Shown here in pieces: positions 7,164-11,320 of a DNA stretch of 11,320 bases. Each line of letters begins with the position of its first letter. Position 1 is the stretch's first letter. The notes below the pieces were generated by a model. That model ran no database searches. It had not been told where the DNA came from and saw nothing but the letters and a program-made list of their open reading frames with translations. The translations under genes and the position numbers were made by a program. The stretch is from Chlamydiota bacterium. Lineage in GTDB: Bacteria > Chlamydiota > Chlamydiia > Chlamydiales > JAJFMB01. The stretch covers positions 1 through 11,320 of the forward strand of contig JAJFMB010000158.1 in NCBI GenBank assembly GCA_021772355.1, read 5' to 3'.

Positions 7164-8545
7164 TTTATTTTTTCCAATGCAGCTAATGCTCTTTTTCTTG
7201 CTTCTGAATGTTCTACAATAGGAAATGGATAGGTATCTCCAAGGATAACACCCGCCTCTTCTAGCACCCCTTCGGGAGCGTCCCATGGGTGATGGATCCA
7301 TTTGTCGGGTAATGCAGCAAGCTCCGGTACAAAGAGACGAACGAATTCCCCCTTCGGATCAAAGCGCTCTCCTTGCAGCACGGGATTAAACACACGAAAA
7401 TAAGGAGCTGCATCAGCTCCGCATCCGCCGACCCACTGCCAGCCAAGTGTATTGTTCGCAAGATCGGCATCCACCAACGTATCCCAAAACCACTTTGCCC
7501 CCTCCTGCCATGGCAAAAGCAAGTCCTTCACTAAAAACGAACCGACAACCATTCTCAAACGGTTATGCATCCAACCCACCTTCCAAAGCTGTCGCATGCC
7601 AGCGTCAATAAACGGAAAGCCAGTCATACCTTTTTGCCACGCTTGCAACTCTTTTTTATTTTTGCGCCAAGGAAAAGAGGAGAATTTTTCATAAAGAGGT
7701 TTTTCAGGGGTGTGAGGGAAATGAAAAAGTAAGTGATGAGCAAATTCGCGCCACCCCAGCTGCCGTAAAAAAACCTCGGCATTTTTTGGTTTCTTTTTGC
7801 TGACCTCATGCCAGATCATCCGCGGTGTAATCTCTCCAAAATGTAAATAGGGCGAAAGAAGAGAAGTCCCATCCACTCCCGGAAAGTCTCGATCACTTGG
7901 GTAGAGCTCAATTTTTTTCTCAATAAACTGCTTTAAGAGTTTTTTTGCAGATGCAGTTCCGGGCGACCAAAAGTTTCTAATTCCCACAGCCCAAGGCACT
8001 TTGGGTAAAAGAGCCAATGAGGCGATTGTTTCAGTTTTGATTTTTCCTTGAAATGGAATCAGTTGCGTTGGCTTGGGTAAAGGTTTGGAAGGAGTTTCCA
8101 TTTTCAAACACGCTTTCCAGAAGGGTGTGAATACGCGGTAAGCCTTAGGAAGTACCCATGGCTCATAAAGTAACGATGTATTAAAAGTTTTGACTTCTAG
8201 AAGGTTGAGTGCTTTTTTGACTTTTTGATCTAACGCTATAGCTGACGGTTCGTAGCAGCGATTCCAAAACACTCTTTTAGCGCCGGTTTTTTTGGCTATA
8301 CTTGAAAGCACTTCTGCAGGATTCCCGGAGCGTATCGTCAGTGATAAACCGCAACTTTTCAGTTCCTCACTCAAACACTCGAGTGCATGGTGCAACCACC
8401 AGCGACTTGCAGAGCCCATGGGCCATTTCTCCTCGAATTCAGGAGAATAAATATAAACCGGTATGATGGCATCGTCTGATGCCGCCGTTAAAGCCGGGTG
8501 ATCTTCAAGACAAAAATCTCTTCTGATCCATACAATGGTTGGCAT
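7160..8545 (-). CDS. phrB: Deoxyribodipyrimidine photolyase (class I-type CPD photolyase)
   Basis: Flavoprotein that uses blue/near-UV light to split cyclobutane pyrimidine dimers in DNA. Its 461 residues are normal for class I enzymes. Residues 1 to about 130 are the antenna-binding Rossmann domain (IVWIRRDFCLEDHPAL at 4-19). The C-terminal FAD/DNA domain shows GTSLLSPYLHFGEI at 226-239, LRQLGWREFAHHLL at 260-273, TGFPFIDAGMRQLW at 308-321, GWMHNRLRM at 324-332, and the flavin/electron-transfer region DLANNTLGWQWVGGCGADAA at 361-380. Trp325 and the GWQW tryptophans fit the usual Trp electron-transfer chain. All key motifs look intact, so it is probably active. The antenna cofactor cannot be told. 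The start overlaps the previous stop by one base (TAATG) and the stop overlaps the next start (ATGA). A cryptochrome-like role is less likely given the close match to the E. coli PhrB core. Confidence 0.96.
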   Translation of the reverse strand: MPTIVWIRRDFCLEDHPALTAASDDAIIPVYIYSPEFEEKWPMGSASRWWLHHALECLSEELKSCGLSLTIRSGNPAEVLSSIAKKTGAKRVFWNRCYEPSAIALDQKVKKALNLLEVKTFNTSLLYEPWVLPKAYRVFTPFWKACLKMETPSKPLPKPTQLIPFQGKIKTETIASLALLPKVPWAVGIRNFWSPGTASAKKLLKQFIEKKIELYPSDRDFPGVDGTSLLSPYLHFGEITPRMIWHEVSKKKPKNAEVFLRQLGWREFAHHLLFHFPHTPEKPLYEKFSSFPWRKNKKELQAWQKGMTGFPFIDAGMRQLWKVGWMHNRLRMVVGSFLVKDLLLPWQEGAKWFWDTLVDADLANNTLGWQWVGGCGADAAPYFRVFNPVLQGERFDPKGEFVRLFVPELAALPDKWIHHPWDAPEGVLEEAGVILGDTYPFPIVEHSEARKRALAALEKIK

Positions 8546-10419
8546 TAATCATTTCCATGACCCCCTGATAACACACCATGAATTTCCCCTTTTTGAATGC
8601 GAATGCGCGCATAGCTCGGGTTGTACATATGATGCTTCACTTCTGGGTTGTTACTGGTTGAAAAGAGGCTATTCTTCAATGATGTCTTATTTACCACACC
8701 ATCATTATTAACATCAATGCCACGATGATAACCCAGGATAGTTAAAATTACAGTAATCCAACCCGGCTGTTGCTCTTTTGGCCACCATTTCACAAAACGA
8801 AACAATTTATTGAGATATGGATTGGAAGCCTCAGTCTTTAAAAAGTGAACACGATACAAATTGGGAACTTTGTCCCCTAAAACGCTTTTATCGGAAAGAA
8901 TATTTTGCGGCATATAGGCACAGTTTTCGCGACCAAACATAAACCCGATTTTTTTCTCACGCCCTAAGGAAATATATTCTGCCAGCTTACGCATCATGTT
9001 TCTACCTTGCTCTTCTGTTAGAACAAAGGGAACTGTCGCTAGCTGTCGCGAAGGGTAAAAATTATTAGAATCCGGATATTCGATGCTAGCAACTAGAGTG
9101 TCCACGATAAAAGAGAGATACTCATACCACTTGCTGGGAAATTTTTCAGGGAATTTGCCGAAGTCATAAATCCGATATCTTCCGTCACTTTGCTTCTTAG
9201 CGACACCAATAAATCCGTGACTCACATCGACATCCATAAAGTCGACATTTTTATAAGTCGATTTTGCCATTCCAATCCATTGAGGCATATCCGAATCATC
9301 AAGCTGAAAACCTGTGCGCTTTTCTAACTCTCCCTTTTCAATAATCTCAAAAACAGGGAGCTGCTCCCACCAGTTAGGTTCTGAAACATCAACACTGCGA
9401 TACACCCCTGCCCGGCCACTGAAATGTCCTAACTTATGGGGATTAAAGTTAAGAATACCGATATCCTGTTTAGCAACGCGTCGATCTCCCCCAAATACTT
9501 CCAAATTTCCAACCTCAAGGTTTTTATTTGCAAATATCTCTAGCGCTCTCTTAACTGTGATGCGATATTCCCCTCTCAGTCTAATTTCATGAGATTCATC
9601 TAAAATACTGATTTTTTTACTCTTTAGAGAGAGATCCTCATTTTCTATCTGAAAGCGTAAGCGAACATCTTTTTTAACTGTCTCTTCGCATTGCTTTTTC
9701 TTCATCGATAAAATCTGACCAGCAAAGCGCCCCGTACGACCTGCCAAAAGACATTTTTTTATCCGCTTCGACACATCGGGAAACTCAACAAAAATTTCAA
9801 CCTGATTGTTATCGCGAATCGCCCAATCAAAAAGTTCTTTTTGTAGCTTTTTATCCTTCATGACGAGCTGAGCAAACTCCTGATACTCACAAATTTCGTA
9901 TACCTTTAACCAATCACGCTCATTAAGTTCTTTGTTCACATACTGCTTTTGCTTCTGCTTCCAAGCTGCCATTTCATCTGCTATTTGCTGATGAAGAACC
10001 TTATCCACGCCCTGTTTATCTAAGCCACCATGCACTTTTTCAACTCGATACTTAAGCCCTACCATGCGGTGGCGCAGCTCTGACTGCTTCGAACACATTT
10101 TTTTAGATTTACTGAAAATTTTATCGGCTGCCCCTGCAACGCGAAGATGAGCCTCAGCTTGAGCTTTTTGACTCTCAACTAGTTTAGTGTCTCCTCCAAA
10201 TTGACATGACTGTCTTTCAAAACACTCCAGTTGTTTGGCACAAATTTTAGCAATATTTTGAAGCCGGCAATGATCATAACCGAAAAGCTTTCTCACATGG
10301 TAGATAATGCGATTTTCCACATACCATTTGCCATCTCGACTACAATTAATAGGCCTATTCCCTTCCAGCGCCTCAGCAAAGCGGTTAAGCTCATCAATAT
10401 TACAATTTATTTTAGCCAT
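8545..10419 (-). CDS. Unknown protein with candidate permuted papain-like domain and dockerin-like loop
   Basis: A 624-residue protein that I do not recognise as a named family; it is probably restricted to chlamydiae. The N-terminal third is basic, Cys-rich (Cys6, 26, 51, 60, 66, 72, 109) and probably helical, with a charged Gln/Lys-rich helix around 140-165. No signal peptide or membrane segment is evident. In the C-terminal half, MDVDVSHGFIGVA (395-407, His401) is followed by a strand, then LTEEQGRNMMRKLAEY (467-482), and GRENCAYMPQNIL (496-508, Cys500). This His-then-Cys order, with an N-C motif preceding a helix, resembles permuted NlpC/P60-like (LRAT, YiiX, DUF4105-type) folds. Residues 569-581 (DVNNDGVVNKTSL) look like a dockerin/EF-hand calcium loop. 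The start has AAGG (10428-10425) five bases upstream. It is the first gene of the operon. The enzymatic role is inference. Confidence 0.85.
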   Translation of the reverse strand: MAKINCNIDELNRFAEALEGNRPINCSRDGKWYVENRIIYHVRKLFGYDHCRLQNIAKICAKQLECFERQSCQFGGDTKLVESQKAQAEAHLRVAGAADKIFSKSKKMCSKQSELRHRMVGLKYRVEKVHGGLDKQGVDKVLHQQIADEMAAWKQKQKQYVNKELNERDWLKVYEICEYQEFAQLVMKDKKLQKELFDWAIRDNNQVEIFVEFPDVSKRIKKCLLAGRTGRFAGQILSMKKKQCEETVKKDVRLRFQIENEDLSLKSKKISILDESHEIRLRGEYRITVKRALEIFANKNLEVGNLEVFGGDRRVAKQDIGILNFNPHKLGHFSGRAGVYRSVDVSEPNWWEQLPVFEIIEKGELEKRTGFQLDDSDMPQWIGMAKSTYKNVDFMDVDVSHGFIGVAKKQSDGRYRIYDFGKFPEKFPSKWYEYLSFIVDTLVASIEYPDSNNFYPSRQLATVPFVLTEEQGRNMMRKLAEYISLGREKKIGFMFGRENCAYMPQNILSDKSVLGDKVPNLYRVHFLKTEASNPYLNKLFRFVKWWPKEQQPGWITVILTILGYHRGIDVNNDGVVNKTSLKNSLFSTSNNPEVKHHMYNPSYARIRIQKGEIHGVLSGGHGND

Positions 10420-10454
10420 AACAACCTTAATATTATTTTTATTTTTAAATTATC

Positions 10455-10460
10455 ATTATA
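10455..10460 (-). promoter_or_regulatory. Candidate -10 element for the four-gene operon
   Basis: On the - strand this is a perfect TATAAT, 35 bases upstream of the start codon at 10419, in an AT-rich context. No good -35 box sits at 16-18 bases; TTGATA further upstream is 22 bases away. Long A/T tracts (10491-10498 and 10514-10522) could act as UP-element-like sequence. It is the only promoter-like element seen for this operon. Confidence 0.4.
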
Positions 10461-10544
10461 AATTAGGTTTAGAAGGATACCATATCAATTAGTTTTTTTT
10501 CAAACTCAACCAATTTTTTTTTACATTCATGTTGGCTTTCTAAA

Positions 10545-10574
10545 TTGACTTCATTTTACTTCCTTCGGTATAAA
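10545..10574 (+). promoter_or_regulatory. Sigma-70/66-type promoter immediately before the envelope protein gene
   Basis: TTGACT at 10545-10550 (5/6 of consensus) and TATAAA at 10569-10574 (5/6) are separated by 18 bases, a good match to the major chlamydial/bacterial promoter form. Transcription would begin near 10580-10582, which is the start codon itself, so the message would be leaderless or nearly so. Confidence 0.55.
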
Positions 10575-10581
10575 GTAGAGT

Positions 10582-11320
10582 ATGATTAAAAAAATCTTAA
10601 TTACCCTATTTCTCCTGTCTATCCCTTTTCAGACACAAGCGAATTGCCAATGTCTTGATATTTTAAGCGGCCCCTATCGTATCGGCTTTGGCCCTGAGTT
10701 TTATTACGTCGAAAGAAAACAGTACGATCACACACAAGAGGGCTGGATGGCGGGTGAACGTCTGTACTTTGACCGCGTTGAGCCCTGGTGCATTTATTAC
10801 GGTGCGTACCAATATTATGCCCAAGGAACCGTAAACGGAAAAACCAAAGACCACAAAAACAATGCTTGTCACAGACATAGAAGATTTGATCTCACCGATG
10901 CAGAAGTAGAAGGTCGGATTGGCTACACACTTGGCGGCCCCTGCATCTTTCCCTTTCTCCTTTCTCCTTTTGTCGGCTACGGAAATTACAACGGCACCAC
11001 AGAGTTTAAACACGATTGCTTTAAGAAAATACTTCAACACGACCCCGATCTCAACTTCGATCAGTTGTGTCTCTTTTGCAAAAAGAACAACCCGCGCAAC
11101 CCCTGCAACGTCAAAGTGCGCCTTCGCCCTCGCTTTAACTACTACACCGTCGGTATTGCCAGTGAATTTCCTATCTGTCCCACTACCGTTATTGGCTTAG
11201 ATTTTAAAGCAAAATTTATCACACACGGCTCTAACAAATCCTTTATTCGTGTTAAAAAACATGATCATCATCATAGCGACGACAGTAATGACCACCATCA
11301 TTGCCACAAGAAACGGTTCA
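10582..11320 (+). CDS. Exported Cys- and His-rich envelope protein, probable outer-membrane barrel (3' partial)
   Basis: The frame runs from ATG 10582 to the window end without a stop (246 residues visible). Residues 1-20 form a classic signal peptide: KK at 3-4, a hydrophobic core at 5-16, and TQA before the likely cleavage at Asn21. The mature part has many short stretches with alternating aromatic/polar residues and Gly (YRIGFGPEFYYVE at 32-44, AEVEGRIGYTLGG at 107-119, FVGYGNYNG at 130-138, VRLRPRFNYYTVGIASEF at 179-196, VIGLDFKAKFI at 203-213), as in beta-strands of small outer-membrane barrels. Eleven cysteines (22, 24, 70, 96, 121, 146, 163, 166, 175, 199, 241) fit the disulfide-linked chlamydial envelope. 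Residues 227-242 contain eight histidines, suggesting a surface or periplasmic metal-binding loop. A lipoprotein is unlikely because no lipobox precedes Cys22. Barrel topology and location are inferred. Confidence 0.8.
   Translation, partial: MIKKILITLFLLSIPFQTQANCQCLDILSGPYRIGFGPEFYYVERKQYDHTQEGWMAGERLYFDRVEPWCIYYGAYQYYAQGTVNGKTKDHKNNACHRHRRFDLTDAEVEGRIGYTLGGPCIFPFLLSPFVGYGNYNGTTEFKHDCFKKILQHDPDLNFDQLCLFCKKNNPRNPCNVKVRLRPRFNYYTVGIASEFPICPTTVIGLDFKAKFITHGSNKSFIRVKKHDHHHSDDSNDHHHCHKKRF

Noticed and set aside
7164..7301. An N-terminal extension of the SDR fusion starting at 7301
   Set aside because: The extra 46 residues are Arg/Ser-rich, unlike an SDR, and lie entirely within the photolyase coding region; the ATG at 7163 gives the canonical SDR start and an ATGA overlap.
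10663..11040. A 125-residue open frame on the - strand
   Set aside because: It lies antisense to the envelope protein gene, which has a signal peptide, a promoter and coherent strand-like protein sequence; the antisense product has no recognisable feature.
1..11320. tRNA, rRNA, CRISPR, insertion sequence or phage attachment site
   Set aside because: No cloverleaf, repeat-spacer pattern, transposase frame or terminal inverted repeats were seen; coding density leaves little room for them.

Overview
The window reads as a piece of chromosome from an environmental (amoeba- or arthropod-associated) chlamydia, meaning Parachlamydiales in the broad sense. This is an inference from four things: large lineage-restricted-looking hypothetical proteins; a Cys-rich secreted protein with barrel-like composition; an unusual multi-domain SDR fusion; and moderate to low G+C, with the left gene visibly more AT-rich than the central operon. 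The genus cannot be fixed from the sequence alone. No rRNA, tRNA, CRISPR array or insertion sequence was seen, and no gap between genes exceeds about 160 bases.

Left part (1-3198, + strand). First comes the 3' portion of a large unknown protein whose frame is open to the window edge; it has MORN-like and possibly ankyrin-like segments. It is followed after 14 bases by a secreted alpha/beta hydrolase with an intact Ser-Asp-His triad. Then comes a 91-residue AbrB/antitoxin-like protein with its own extended -10 promoter and a stem-loop terminator.

Central part (10419 down to 3253, - strand). Four genes are packed with stop/start overlaps (TAATG, ATGA, TAATG), so they very likely form one translationally coupled operon. 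In order of transcription they are: a 624-residue unknown protein with a candidate permuted papain-like His/Cys pair and a dockerin/EF-hand-like loop; a class I-type DNA photolyase; a 935-residue fusion of SDR, DUF2867, SRPBCC and a TIGR01777-type SDR with DUF1731; and a BioD-like P-loop protein with a DRTGG-type domain. Photolyases are found near SDR, SRPBCC and TIGR01777 genes in other bacteria, so a light or photo-damage response is a reasonable but unproven theme.

Right part (10420-11320). A 162-base divergent intergenic region carries a promoter for each direction. The + strand promoter lies so close to its gene that the mRNA may be leaderless. That gene, incomplete at the window end, encodes an exported protein with 11 cysteines and a striking His cluster. 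It is a plausible outer-membrane barrel of the disulfide-linked chlamydial envelope type.
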